This document shows, piece after piece, positions 18,778-27,214 of a stretch of 64,000 nt of DNA. The first letter of the stretch is position 1. Each line of letters opens with the position of its first letter. The notes beneath the pieces were generated by a model. The model did not search any database. It was not told the origin of the DNA and was given only the letters and a program-made list of their open reading frames with translations. The translations under genes and the position numbers were made by a program. Where the stretch lies: NCBI RefSeq assembly GCF_900128975.1, contig NZ_FQVC01000007.1, forward strand, positions 124,001-188,000, read 5' to 3'. The DNA comes from Devosia limi DSM 17137. Its GTDB lineage: Bacteria > Pseudomonadota > Alphaproteobacteria > Rhizobiales > Devosiaceae.

Positions 18778-18899
18778 TGGGCTACTCCGGCTACAAAGAG
18801 AAATCACGGGGTGTTGCCTCCCCCCTGGCTGTCGCAGAACCGGATTTCCGGAGAGCGGCTGAACTGCAGGACACAGCAACGCGGTGGTTTTGCCCCGGC

Positions 18900-18918
18900 A
18901 AGATTGCGTGAACCTTGC
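18900..18918 (-). promoter_or_regulatory. Direct-repeat box upstream of the RND operon
   Basis: On the minus strand this reads GCAAGGTT, CAC, GCAATCTT with an 11-bp period. It is 123 bp before the adaptor start and faces the RND operon. Confidence 0.55.
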
Positions 18919-18989
18919 GCTGCGATCGCCCGGGGCGCTTGCATGGAGCCAATGCCGCCAGTGCGCGGGCGCAATGGCCGGCCAGCCGT

Positions 18990-19008
18990 GCAAGGTTGCC
19001 GCAAGGGT
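18990..19008 (+). promoter_or_regulatory. Direct-repeat box upstream of the two-component operon
   Basis: It reads GCAAGGTT, GCC, GCAAGGGT with an 11-bp period, 36 bp before the response-regulator ATG. Tandem half-sites at this spacing are what OmpR-family regulators bind, so autoregulation is plausible. Confidence 0.55.
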
Positions 19009-19044
19009 TTGCGTGCACACTGGCAGGCAAGGAGACTTGTGCGG

Positions 19045-19719
19045 ATGCGATTACTGCTGGTTGAAGACGAGCCCGACATGGCGGCGCTGCTGCGCACGGC
19101 CCTGGAAAAGCATGATTTCGTCACCGATTGCGCCCCCTCGATCGAGATCGCCATCGAGGCCATCGAGACGGTGGCGCATGACCTCGTGATCCTGGACCGG
19201 CAATTGGGCGATGGCGATGGCGCCTCGCTGATCGCCTATCTGCGCAAGCGCCGCCCCAATGTGCCCATCGTCATCCTGTCGGCCCGTGGCTCGGCCAATG
19301 ACCGGGTCGAAGGCCTCAATCTGGGCGCCGACGATTACCTGCCCAAGCCATTCGAGATCAGCGAGCTGGTGGCGCGGTTGCGCGCGGTGCTGCGGCGCCC
19401 GTCCCAGGTCACGTCCAAGCCGCTCAGCATCGGCAATCTGTCCTTCGACCTGAATGCGGGCGAAGTCTTTGTCGATGACGAACGGCTGGACCTGCCACGA
19501 CGCGAATATCTGGTGCTCGAAAGCCTGATGCGCCGGGCTGGTCGCACGGTACGCCGTGGCGTACTGGAAGAGGAAGTCTATGGCTCCGATGACGAGATCG
19601 CTTCCAATTCGCTGGAGGCCCATATATCGCGATTGCGCCGCAAGCTGACCGCGGCCGGCGCCAGTGTCACCATCCACCCCGTGCGCGGGGTCGGCTATTT
19701 GCTGAAGCAGGACGCGTGA
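19045..19719 (+). CDS. OmpR-family response regulator
   Basis: The 224-residue protein has a receiver domain: acidic pocket VEDEPD (about residues 6-11), phospho-acceptor Asp in LVILDRQL (about 51), Thr/Ser in VILSARG and Lys in YLPKPFE. A C-terminal winged helix follows (LVLESLMRRAGRTVRRGVLEEEVYG, then NSLEAHISRLRRKL). ATG 19045 has GGAGA 9 nt upstream. It is coupled by a GTGA overlap to the sensor kinase, and is divergent from the RND operon it probably controls. Confidence 0.95.
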   Translation: MRLLLVEDEPDMAALLRTALEKHDFVTDCAPSIEIAIEAIETVAHDLVILDRQLGDGDGASLIAYLRKRRPNVPIVILSARGSANDRVEGLNLGADDYLPKPFEISELVARLRAVLRRPSQVTSKPLSIGNLSFDLNAGEVFVDDERLDLPRREYLVLESLMRRAGRTVRRGVLEEEVYGSDDEIASNSLEAHISRLRRKLTAAGASVTIHPVRGVGYLLKQDA

Positions 19720-21104
19720 GGACCCAAAAGCCCAAACTGCTGGAACGCCAGCTCACCAGGCGCATGATCCAGGTGCAGCTGGTGGCGCTGACGCTGTTCT
19801 TTTTTGTCGGGGTGGTGCCGTTCACCATCTATCCGGCGCTCGACTATATCGGCAATGCCAAGCCGCTCGATCCCAGTGCCACGCTGACCTTTGCCCGCAG
19901 CCTGCAGCCGGATGGCGCGGGGGGCATCAAGGTGGTCGAGACCAGGGAATTGCGCGAGCTGGTCGAAGCCTATCCCGACGTCTGGTTCTATGCACGCACC
20001 CCCGACGGGGCCAATGCCGGCATCGGCCGCGTGCCGACCCAATACCAGCTCATCGAAGCCACGATGTGGTATGTCGATTCCATGGAGATCCGGCTGGCCC
20101 ATGACGTCGAGGGCTCCTCGGTGCTGCTGCGGCCGGAGACCTCACCTGCCGGACCGGTGATGGTGATGACCGGCGCCGGGCCCGTCGTCGGCCTCGCCGC
20201 CCTGGTGCGCGAACTCTCGGCAACCCTGGCGCTGGGCACGATTGCGGTGCTGATCCTGGCCAGCGTCATCGCCATTCCGCGCGTGGTGCGCCGCGAGTTG
20301 CGCGGCATCGAAACCGCCGCCAATCAGGCCAGGCTGATCGACATCAATACCCGCGGCACCCGCCTGCCCACCGACAATGTGCCCGAGGAAGTGCGCGCGC
20401 TGGTCAAGGCGGTCAATGACGCCCTGGCGCGGCTGGACGAATCCTATGCGCGGCGCGAGCGGTTCCTGGCCGACTCGGCCCATGAATTGCGCACGCCCAT
20501 CGCGATCCTGCAGACCCGCATCGAAACCGCCGATCCCTTTCCCGAACAGGGGCGGCTGCTGATCGATGTGGCGCGGCTCTCCAGCCTGGCCGGACAATTG
20601 CTCGACCTGCAGCGCATGGATCAGGGGGAAACCAGTTTCGTGCCCGTCGATCTCGGCGACCTCGCCGAGCAGGTGGTGGGCGACCTCGCCCCCCTCGCCA
20701 TCGCCGCCGGTTATGAACTCTCGCTCAATGCGCCGGACAAGCCGGTGCTGGTCAATGGCGATGCCGGCAGCCTGGGCCGGGTGCTGACCAATGTCATCCA
20801 GAACGCCATTGCCCATGGCGGCAAGGCCGGCGAGATCCGGGTCGATGTCAGCCGCGATGGCACCGTCATGGTCTGTGACGAAGGCCCCGGCATTCCCGAG
20901 GGCGAGCGCGACCGGGTGTTCGAGCCGTTCTACCGGGTCAAGCCATCGCCCCATGGCGCCGGGCTCGGGCTGAACCTGGTCGAGACCATGATCCGGCATC
21001 ACCACGGCCATGTGTCGATCGCCGATGCGCCGGGCGGCGGCGCCTGCCTGATCATCACCCTGCCGGTGTTGCACACACAACACACAGAATCCACCACGCC
21101 GTAA
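19716..21104 (+). CDS. Sensor histidine kinase paired with the OmpR-family regulator
   Basis: The 462-residue membrane kinase has a first transmembrane helix (about 20-40), a periplasmic domain of about 130 residues, a second helix near 170-190, a HAMP-like linker, an H-box FLADSAHELRTPIAI, an N-box NVIQNAIAHG and G-boxes DEGPGIP and GAGLGLNL. GTG 19716 shares bases with the regulator stop. It should phosphorylate the adjacent regulator. The signal is unknown; the neighbouring efflux and barrel genes suggest envelope stress or a toxic compound. Confidence 0.93.
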   Translation: MRTQKPKLLERQLTRRMIQVQLVALTLFFFVGVVPFTIYPALDYIGNAKPLDPSATLTFARSLQPDGAGGIKVVETRELRELVEAYPDVWFYARTPDGANAGIGRVPTQYQLIEATMWYVDSMEIRLAHDVEGSSVLLRPETSPAGPVMVMTGAGPVVGLAALVRELSATLALGTIAVLILASVIAIPRVVRRELRGIETAANQARLIDINTRGTRLPTDNVPEEVRALVKAVNDALARLDESYARRERFLADSAHELRTPIAILQTRIETADPFPEQGRLLIDVARLSSLAGQLLDLQRMDQGETSFVPVDLGDLAEQVVGDLAPLAIAAGYELSLNAPDKPVLVNGDAGSLGRVLTNVIQNAIAHGGKAGEIRVDVSRDGTVMVCDEGPGIPEGERDRVFEPFYRVKPSPHGAGLGLNLVETMIRHHHGHVSIADAPGGGACLIITLPVLHTQHTESTTP

Positions 21105-21119
21105 GCTCCGCGCAAGCTT
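21101..21119 (+). promoter_or_regulatory. Direct-repeat box upstream of the beta-barrel gene
   Basis: It reads GTAAGCTC, CGC, GCAAGCTT with an 11-bp period, overlaps the end of the kinase gene and lies 95 bp before the barrel start. It is the weakest of the four copies in its first half-site. Confidence 0.45.
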
Positions 21120-21214
21120 GGGGGAACAGGGTGGCCCGGCGTTCGGCATGTCCCTGTGGCGAGCGCAGCGGCGGCAAGGCCGCCAACCTGATCTGGTTTA
21201 CTAGGAGCATATAC

Positions 21215-21865
21215 GTGCACATTCGTCCCCTCACCCTCGCTCTCCTGGCCGGCGTCGCGGCCCTGGCTTCGGTTTCCGCGGCCCAGGCGGCTGACCTGTC
21301 CTTCCCGACGACGGCACCGGCTGTCACCTACCCCGACGCCGGCATTGCGCTGGTCAGCGACGCATGGACCGGCTTCTATGCTGGCGCCCATATCGGCGGC
21401 GTCACTTCCGACGAATTCAAGGATGGCAAGACCGCCTGGACCGGTGGCGTACAGGCCGGCTACCTGCAGCAGTTCGACATGTTCGTCGTCGGTGCGGAAG
21501 TCGAAGCCGCATTCACCGATGCGCTGCTCTATGAACTGGCCCCGGGCGCCGGCCTCACCCAGAACTGGTCCGTGGCTGCCAAGGCCCGTGCCGGTTTCGC
21601 CCTTGGCGACACCCTGATCTACGGCACCGCCGGCGCATCGCTGGCCGAGCTGGAGCCATGGGGCACCACCACTTCGGGCAAGGACAACCATGTCGGCGTC
21701 GTCTTCGGTGCCGGCGTCGAGCAGAACCTGGGCAACAATTTCAGCCTACGCGCTGAATACCTGCAGACCCGCTATTTCGACGTCGACAGCGCCGTCAGTG
21801 GCATTGGCCGCCAGGACGACCTGACCAATCACGCCGTCAAGGTTGGCGTGAACTACCGCTTCTAA
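21215..21865 (+). CDS. Outer-membrane beta-barrel protein (Omp25/Omp31-like)
   Basis: The 216-residue protein has a signal peptide (LTLALLAGVAALASVSAAQA, cleavage before ADLSFP), a first strand WTGFYAGAHIGG, alternating strands and a C-terminal AVKVGVNYRF, the terminal-Phe signal for BAM. This is the eight-stranded Omp25/RopB-type family common in Hyphomicrobiales. GTG 21215 is the start because AGGAG lies 7 nt upstream and the signal peptide follows directly. It sits just after the two-component genes and has a matching box upstream. Confidence 0.88.
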   Translation: MHIRPLTLALLAGVAALASVSAAQAADLSFPTTAPAVTYPDAGIALVSDAWTGFYAGAHIGGVTSDEFKDGKTAWTGGVQAGYLQQFDMFVVGAEVEAAFTDALLYELAPGAGLTQNWSVAAKARAGFALGDTLIYGTAGASLAELEPWGTTTSGKDNHVGVVFGAGVEQNLGNNFSLRAEYLQTRYFDVDSAVSGIGRQDDLTNHAVKVGVNYRF

Positions 21866-21928
21866 TGTCGCGGCGGCTTCCCCCGGCCGCCTGACATGCG
21901 TGCGCTGACCTCCAATCAGCACGACCCC

Positions 21929-21958
21929 GAAGCCGGCGTTCCCAAGGACGCCGGCTTC
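21929..21958. terminator. Hairpin between the barrel gene and the opposite-strand ABC-F gene
   Basis: GAAGCCGGCGT pairs perfectly over 11 bp with ACGCCGGCTTC around an 8-nt loop. It lies between convergent stops (21865 and 21985). There is no clear T tract, so it is scored moderate. Confidence 0.55.
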
Positions 21959-21984
21959 TCTGCATGCCCAGCCTGACCGCCAGC

Positions 21985-23607
21985 TTAGCTGCGCAGGCCG
22001 GGGGCTTCCTGGCCGGTGCTCTGCACATATTCGGTATAGCCGCCGCCATAGACATGCACGCCCTCGGGCGTCAGTTCCAGCACGCGGTTGGACAGCGCGG
22101 CGAGGAAATGGCGATCGTGGCTGACGAACAGCATGGTGCCCTCATATTGGGAGAGCGCGCTGATCAGCATTTCCTTGGTGGCGATATCGAGGTGGTTGGT
22201 CGGCTCGTCGAGCACCAGGAAGTTCGGGGGATCGAACAGCATGATGGCCATGACCAGCCGGGCCTTTTCGCCACCCGACAGCACGCGGCACTTCTTGTCC
22301 ATCTCGTCGCCCGAGAAGCCGAAGCACCCGGCGAGCGCGCGCAGCGGCGCCTGGCCCGATTGCGGGAACGTATCCTGCAGCTGCTCGAACACGGTGCGGT
22401 CGCCGTCGAGAATATCCATGGCATGCTGGGCGAAATAGCCCATCTTGACCGAGGGGCCGCGCGTCACCGTGCCGGCATCGGGTTCGGCCGTGCCGGTGAT
22501 CAGCTTGAGCAGCGTCGACTTGCCGGCGCCATTGACGCCCATGATGCACCAGCGCTCGCGGCGGCGAACCTGAAAATCGAGCCCTTCATAAATGCTGCGG
22601 CTGCCATAGGCCTTGCTGACACCCTTGAGCATGGCAACGTCTTCGCCCGAACGGGGCGCCGGGCGGAACTCGAATTCGACGGTCTGGCGGCGCTTGGGCG
22701 GCTCGACCCGGTCGATCTTGTCGAGCTTCTTGACCCGGCTCTGTACCTGCGCGGCATGGCTGGCGCGCGCCTTGAAGCGGGCGATGAAGTCCAGCTCCTT
22801 GGCCAGCATCGCCTGCTGGCGCTCAAACTGGGCCTGCTGGTTCTTTTCGGAGATGGCGCGCTGCTGCTGGTAGAATTCGTAATTGCCCGAATAGGTGGTC
22901 AGCGTGCCGGCATCGATCTCGATGATCTTGGTGCAGATGCGGTTCATGAATTCGCGGTCATGCGAGGTCATGAACAGGGCGCCGGAATAGTTCTGCAGAA
23001 AGGCTTCGAGCCAGATCAGGCTTTCGATGTCCAGGTGGTTGCTCGGCTCGTCGAGCAGCAGTGCGTCCGGCCGCATCAAGAGAATGCGGGCCAGGGCCAC
23101 GCGCATCTTCCAGCCGCCCGACAGCGCGCCGACATCGCCATCCATCATTTCCTGCGAGAAACCCAGGCCATCGAGCACTTCGCGGGCGCGGCCATCGAGC
23201 GAATAGCCGTCGAGCTCCTCGAACTGGTGCTGGATTTCGCCATAGCGCTCGATGATGGCGTCCATCTCGTCGGCCTTGTCGGGATCGCCCATATCGGCTT
23301 CGAGCGCGCGCATTTCGGTGATGATGGCGCTGACCGGGCCGGCCCCGTCCATCACTTCGGACACCGCGCTGCGGCCGCCCATTTCGCCGACATCCTGGCT
23401 GAAATAGCCAATGGTGGCGCCGCGATCGACCGAGACCTGGCCCTCGTCGGGCTGCTCTTCACCGGTGATCATGCGGAACAGGGTGGTCTTGCCGGCGCCA
23501 TTGGGGCCGACAAGGCCGATTTTCTCGCCCTTTTGCAGCGCTGCCGACGCGTCGATGAAGACGATCTGCTTGCCGTTCTGCTTACCAATGCTTTCGAGAC
23601 GGATCAT
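21985..23607 (-). CDS. ABC-F family ATPase (Uup/YheS-like)
   Basis: The 540-residue soluble protein has two nucleotide-binding domains and no membrane segment. The two Walker A motifs are GPNGAGKTT and GVNGAGKST, the signatures are LSGGWKMRVALAR and LSGGEKARLVMA, and a linker rich in Lys/Arg/Gln between them carries the P-site tRNA-interaction motif region. ABC-F proteins act on ribosomes rather than in transport. ATG 23607 gives the normal length; the frame is open further upstream. There is no strong ribosome site, so the start is fairly but not fully certain. Confidence 0.9.
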   Translation of the reverse strand: MIRLESIGKQNGKQIVFIDASAALQKGEKIGLVGPNGAGKTTLFRMITGEEQPDEGQVSVDRGATIGYFSQDVGEMGGRSAVSEVMDGAGPVSAIITEMRALEADMGDPDKADEMDAIIERYGEIQHQFEELDGYSLDGRAREVLDGLGFSQEMMDGDVGALSGGWKMRVALARILLMRPDALLLDEPSNHLDIESLIWLEAFLQNYSGALFMTSHDREFMNRICTKIIEIDAGTLTTYSGNYEFYQQQRAISEKNQQAQFERQQAMLAKELDFIARFKARASHAAQVQSRVKKLDKIDRVEPPKRRQTVEFEFRPAPRSGEDVAMLKGVSKAYGSRSIYEGLDFQVRRRERWCIMGVNGAGKSTLLKLITGTAEPDAGTVTRGPSVKMGYFAQHAMDILDGDRTVFEQLQDTFPQSGQAPLRALAGCFGFSGDEMDKKCRVLSGGEKARLVMAIMLFDPPNFLVLDEPTNHLDIATKEMLISALSQYEGTMLFVSHDRHFLAALSNRVLELTPEGVHVYGGGYTEYVQSTGQEAPGLRS

Positions 23608-23771
23608 GCTTTTGCGGTACCCGGAGATTTTGCGGACAGCTGCGTCCAGACGGGTGGCAGCACGGAGTGCTCCGTAAATCATCCAGCAGCCCCCCGCGCA
23701 AGGGTTTGTGGTGTCACATCGGCTATGCGCTGCGGTCTTGGCCAGCACCGGGCCCCCCGCTTGGCCGTTGA

Positions 23772-24686
23772 TCACGGCCAGGCGGCATAGGATCCATCGC
23801 GCCCGGCGCGCAGGCGCATGGCCTGCTGGCGATAGCGGCCGGGCGAAATGCCCTTCTGGCGCGAGAAGAACCGGTTGAAGTAGCCGGCATCGCGAAATCC
23901 CAGCGCATCGGCGATTTCGCTGACCTGCAGCGACGAGCGTTCGAGCAGGCTCTCGGCATCATCGAGCAGACGGCGATGCACCAGTTCGAGCGGGCTCTGG
24001 CCGGTGGCGCGGCGGATGGCCGAGGTCAGCCGGTCGCTCGATATCCCCATGGCCCCGGCATAGTCGGCAATCCGCCATTGGCTGCGCGCATGCAGCTCCA
24101 CCAATTGCATGAAGCCCTGCACCAGCACCCGCGGCGAGGCCTGTGGCTGCGCCACCGCGCCACCGCCCAGCCGCCAGAACGCGATCAGCACCAGGCACAG
24201 CCGGCTCATGATCGCCTCGCGCATCCCCGGCAGGTCGTCGATGGCCTCGCGGCGCATGTCTTCGAGATCGCGGAGAACCGCCCGGGCCGCAGCGGGCTCC
24301 AGCCGCACTGCCAGCAGCGGCCGGTCGATGGCCTGCCGCAGGGGCCCGGCGATGGAACTGGCCGGCACTACCCGGCCGAGCGCGGCATCGGACACCGTCA
24401 TCATGGCGCCGCGCGCGCCCGCATCCAGCCGCACGCTGCCCGTGGTGCCGCTGGGCAGCCAGATCACGCAGGGGGCCTCGATGGCCGTCTCGCCAGCGGC
24501 CAGATGCAGTGCGCCCGTCCCCGAGGCGAGCACGAAGCCATGCCCGCCGCGCCTTGCCTTGATCGGCCCGAAATCCCATTCAATGGCCGAAAGCGCGCTG
24601 GCAATGTCGGCGACTTCGACGTCCTGCGCCTGGCCCGGCTCCGGCAGAGGCAGCTGCCGCGCCCGCAGCTCTGTTGTCCCCAACAT
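23772..24686 (-). CDS. AraC-family transcriptional regulator
   Basis: The 304-residue protein has an N-terminal cupin-like ligand domain of about 190 residues and two C-terminal helix-turn-helix motifs (WRIADYAGAMGISSDRLTSAIRRATG and LQVSEIADALGFRDAGYFNRFFSRQKGISP). ATG 24686 has GGAGGAG 5 nt upstream. It is divergent from the Liv-type importer operon starting at 24867 and probably activates it; the ligand is likely an aromatic or related acid, which is inference from context. Confidence 0.9.
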   Translation of the reverse strand: MLGTTELRARQLPLPEPGQAQDVEVADIASALSAIEWDFGPIKARRGGHGFVLASGTGALHLAAGETAIEAPCVIWLPSGTTGSVRLDAGARGAMMTVSDAALGRVVPASSIAGPLRQAIDRPLLAVRLEPAAARAVLRDLEDMRREAIDDLPGMREAIMSRLCLVLIAFWRLGGGAVAQPQASPRVLVQGFMQLVELHARSQWRIADYAGAMGISSDRLTSAIRRATGQSPLELVHRRLLDDAESLLERSSLQVSEIADALGFRDAGYFNRFFSRQKGISPGRYRQQAMRLRAGRDGSYAAWP

Positions 24687-24715
24687 GCGATCTCCTCCAA
24701 AATCGCCGTAAAAGT

Positions 24716-24736
24716 ACAATTATCTCTTTGAATTGT
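24716..24736. promoter_or_regulatory. Inverted repeat between the AraC gene and the Liv operon
   Basis: ACAATT (24716-24721) and AATTGT (24731-24736) are exact complements around a 9-nt spacer in the divergent intergenic region. It could be the AraC-type operator or a promoter element. Confidence 0.4.
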
Positions 24737-24866
24737 CCATTTTCACCCACTCACCCTATCGCTACCGTTCGGGCAGGGTTGGATCCGGATGCAAAAATGA
24801 CCGCCAAGGTCAGCAACGGAGCCACGCCGGGAGCGCCCGCCAGGCGGGCATTTGGAGGAGGAAGAC

Positions 24867-26105
24867 ATGACCAATATCGGCCGTAGAACCGTTTTGCAGG
24901 GGCTAGGCGCCAGCGCCGCCCTGGCCACCGCACTGGCCAGCCTGCCCGTGTTCGCGCAGGACCGCACCGCCATCCGCATCGGCTATGCCATTTCCAAGAC
25001 CGGCGCCAATGCCGCCGGCGCCGGGATTTCCACCACGCCGAACTATCTGCTGTGGGTCGATGACGTGAACAAGGCCGGCGGCATCAAGCTCAGCAAGCTG
25101 GGCGTCACCCTGCCGCTCGACGTCACCGAATATGACGACCGCTCCGCCGCCGAGGAAACCGTGCGCGCCATCGAGCGTCTCGCCACCCAGGACAATGTCG
25201 ACTTCATCCTGCCCACCTGGGGCACCGGCGCCAACCTGGCTTCCGGGCCGACCTTTGACCGCTTCGGCTATCCCCAGCTCGCCGGCACGGCCGTGACCGA
25301 CATGGCGCCGGACCTTGCCAGGCGCTGGAAGCACAGCTTCTGGATGCTGGGCGGCGGGCATGACTATGCCAATGCGCTGGTGCAATTGCTGGTCAAGCAG
25401 CGCGATGCCGGCACCATCAACAACAAGGTCGCCATCGCCTCGGTCGCCGACGGCTTCGGCATCGACCTCTCCAAGGCGGCAACGCCGGCCTTCACCGAGG
25501 CCGGGTTCGAGCTGGTCTATGACAAGACCTATCCGCTGGGCACTTCCGACTTCGCCCCGATCATCAACGAGGTGGCCAATCTGGGCGTCGACACCTTCGT
25601 CGCTTTCTCCTATCCGCCCGATACCTTCGCCCTCACCCAGCAGGCCGTGGTCGCCAATTTCAGCCCCAAGGTGTTCTATCTGGGCGTCGGCACTGCCTTC
25701 CCGATCTATCCCAAGGTCGCCGGCCCCAATCATGACGGCGTCATGGGCGTTGGCGGCATCGATCCCGACAGCGAAGCGCTCGCCGCCTATTTCGAGCGCC
25801 ACACCGCGCTCAATGGCCAGGCCCCCGATAGCTGGGCCAGCGCCATCACCTATGCGAGCCTGGAAATGCTGCAGCAGGCCATCGAGCGCGTCGGCGACCT
25901 CGACCGCGAGGCGGTATCGGCGGAGCTCTCGACCGGCGAATTCGACACCATTATCGGCAAGGTCAAGCTGGTCGATAACCAACTGCGCGCGCTGTGGACG
26001 GTGGGCCAATGGCAGGACGGCAAATTTGTCGGCCTCGCCCATACCGAACGCGACGCCGCCCGCGACCCGGTCGTGCCCAAGCCCGCCTGGGTTCCGGCCA
26101 GCTAG
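24867..26105 (+). CDS. Branched-chain/aromatic-acid-type ABC substrate-binding protein (LivK family)
   Basis: The 412-residue periplasmic protein has GRRTVLQGLGA at its start, a twin-arginine-like signal, with cleavage near FAQ before DRTAIRIGYA. The fold is the Leu/Ile/Val-binding type-1 family (IRIGYAISKTGANAAGAG, then VDFILPTWGTG). ATG 24867 is preceded by GGAGGAGG. It heads an operon with livH, livM, livG and livF. Many members of this family bind aromatic acids, which would suit the pca/pob neighbourhood, but the ligand cannot be read from sequence. Confidence 0.85.
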   Translation: MTNIGRRTVLQGLGASAALATALASLPVFAQDRTAIRIGYAISKTGANAAGAGISTTPNYLLWVDDVNKAGGIKLSKLGVTLPLDVTEYDDRSAAEETVRAIERLATQDNVDFILPTWGTGANLASGPTFDRFGYPQLAGTAVTDMAPDLARRWKHSFWMLGGGHDYANALVQLLVKQRDAGTINNKVAIASVADGFGIDLSKAATPAFTEAGFELVYDKTYPLGTSDFAPIINEVANLGVDTFVAFSYPPDTFALTQQAVVANFSPKVFYLGVGTAFPIYPKVAGPNHDGVMGVGGIDPDSEALAAYFERHTALNGQAPDSWASAITYASLEMLQQAIERVGDLDREAVSAELSTGEFDTIIGKVKLVDNQLRALWTVGQWQDGKFVGLAHTERDAARDPVVPKPAWVPAS

Positions 26106-26125
26106 GTCGGTCCTTCCGCTGCTTC

Positions 26126-26308
26126 TCCCTCCCCCTTGAGGGGAGGGGTCGGGGGTGGGGGTTCTGCGCTCGCCCCAGCTCGATAATTGTGGCGGCACCC
26201 CCACCCAACCTCCCCCTCGAGGGGGAGGAGCAGGGCCGGTGCATAGGCAACATCCTGCCCCAATCGCGATGCACCCCTCCCCCTACCAGGGGGAGGTCGG
26301 GAGGGGGT
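26126..26308. repeat. Three G/C-rich palindromes of family A between binding protein and livH
   Basis: Copies at 26126-26162, 26197-26229 and 26272-26308 each have a CCTCCCC core, a short AT-containing loop (TTGA, TCGA or TACCA) and a GGGGAGG arm, followed or preceded by a G-rich or C-rich tail. The middle copy is in inverted orientation. No gene fits in this 237-bp gap. They would form strong RNA hairpins inside the Liv operon transcript. Confidence 0.85.
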
Positions 26309-26342
26309 ATCCCTTCATGACAATCAACCACCCGGAGCCCTC

Positions 26343-27214
26343 ATGCTCTTAAGCGCCATACTCACCGGCCTCGTCCTCGGGGGCACTTACGCCCTCGTGG
26401 CGATGGGCCTGACGCTGCAATATGGCGTCGCCCGCATCATGAACCTGGCTTATGGCGATGTGATCATTGCCGCCGCCTTTGGCGCCTTCGTGCTGTTCAA
26501 CAGCCTTGGCATCAATCCGCTGATGGGCATGCTGCTGGTGATCCCCGCCGGGTTTGCGCTCAATTACACCATCTATGCGGTGATGCTGCAGCCCTGGCTG
26601 CCCGCTCGCGCGACCGGGGGCGGCTCGAAGGTGACTCGATCCTGGCCACCTTCGGCCTGCTGTTTGTCATCCAGGGCGTGGCTTTGGTGATCTTCGGCAG
26701 CGGCTTTGTCAGCTACAATTTCCTCGCCATTCCGGTCGACGTCTTCGGCACCACCATTGCCGCCAATCGCCTGCTGGCGCTGGTGCTGGCGATCGTCCTC
26801 GGCGGCGGGCTGTTCCTGCTGCTGACCCGCACGCGGCTCGGCACCGTCATTCGCGCCGTCGCCTCCTCGCCCGGCTCGGCGCCACTGGTCGGCATCAATG
26901 TCGACAGCGTCGCCCGCCTCGCCTTTGCGCTGGGCGGCGGGCTCGCCGCTGCGGGTGGCGTCGTCATCTCGATGTATCTGACCTTTTCGGCCACTGCCGG
27001 GGTGATCTTCACCATGAAGGCGCTGATCGTCGTCATCATGGGCGGCGTCGGCAATCTCATGGGCGCGCTCGCGGCCGGGCTGATCCTGGGGCTGGTGGAA
27101 ACCCTCGTCGCCAGCTTCATCGATCCCGGCCTGACGCTGGCCGCCACCTATCTTATCTTCCTCGCGGTGCTGGTCGTTCGCCCGCTGGGCCTGTTCGGAA
27201 AGGCCGCAAGATGA
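26343..27214 (+). pseudogene. livH-type permease with an apparent frameshift
   Basis: The N-terminal part (LLSAILTGLVLGGTYALVAMGLTLQYG, first frame) runs to MLQPW and then loses homology. The C-terminal part (GDSILATFGLLFVIQG through to the end at 27214) is in the next frame. Joined, they make one LivH permease of about 290 residues with the expected family content. Restoring one C to the CCC run at 26592-26594 reads LQPLAARSRDRGRLEGDS, the normal loop, so a one-base deletion is the likely event. The downstream livM starts with an ATGA overlap, so the operon is otherwise intact. It may be a true mutation or a sequencing error; if true, this importer lacks an intact permease. Confidence 0.75.

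Noticed and set aside
14356..19719. A 1787-codon open frame antisense to the RND operon
   Set aside because: Only its last 225 codons (from 19045) are a real gene, the response regulator. The rest is His/Asp/Gly/Gln-rich antisense of the pump and adaptor, an artefact of high GC.
21964..23790. A 608-codon open frame opposite the ABC-F gene
   Set aside because: It is antisense of a well-supported ABC-F ATPase and has no domain-like sequence.
26616..26620. GGGGG run as the livH frameshift site
   Set aside because: It would work for the frame, but placing the missing base in the CCC run at 26592-26594 restores more of the expected sequence. The exact base remains uncertain.
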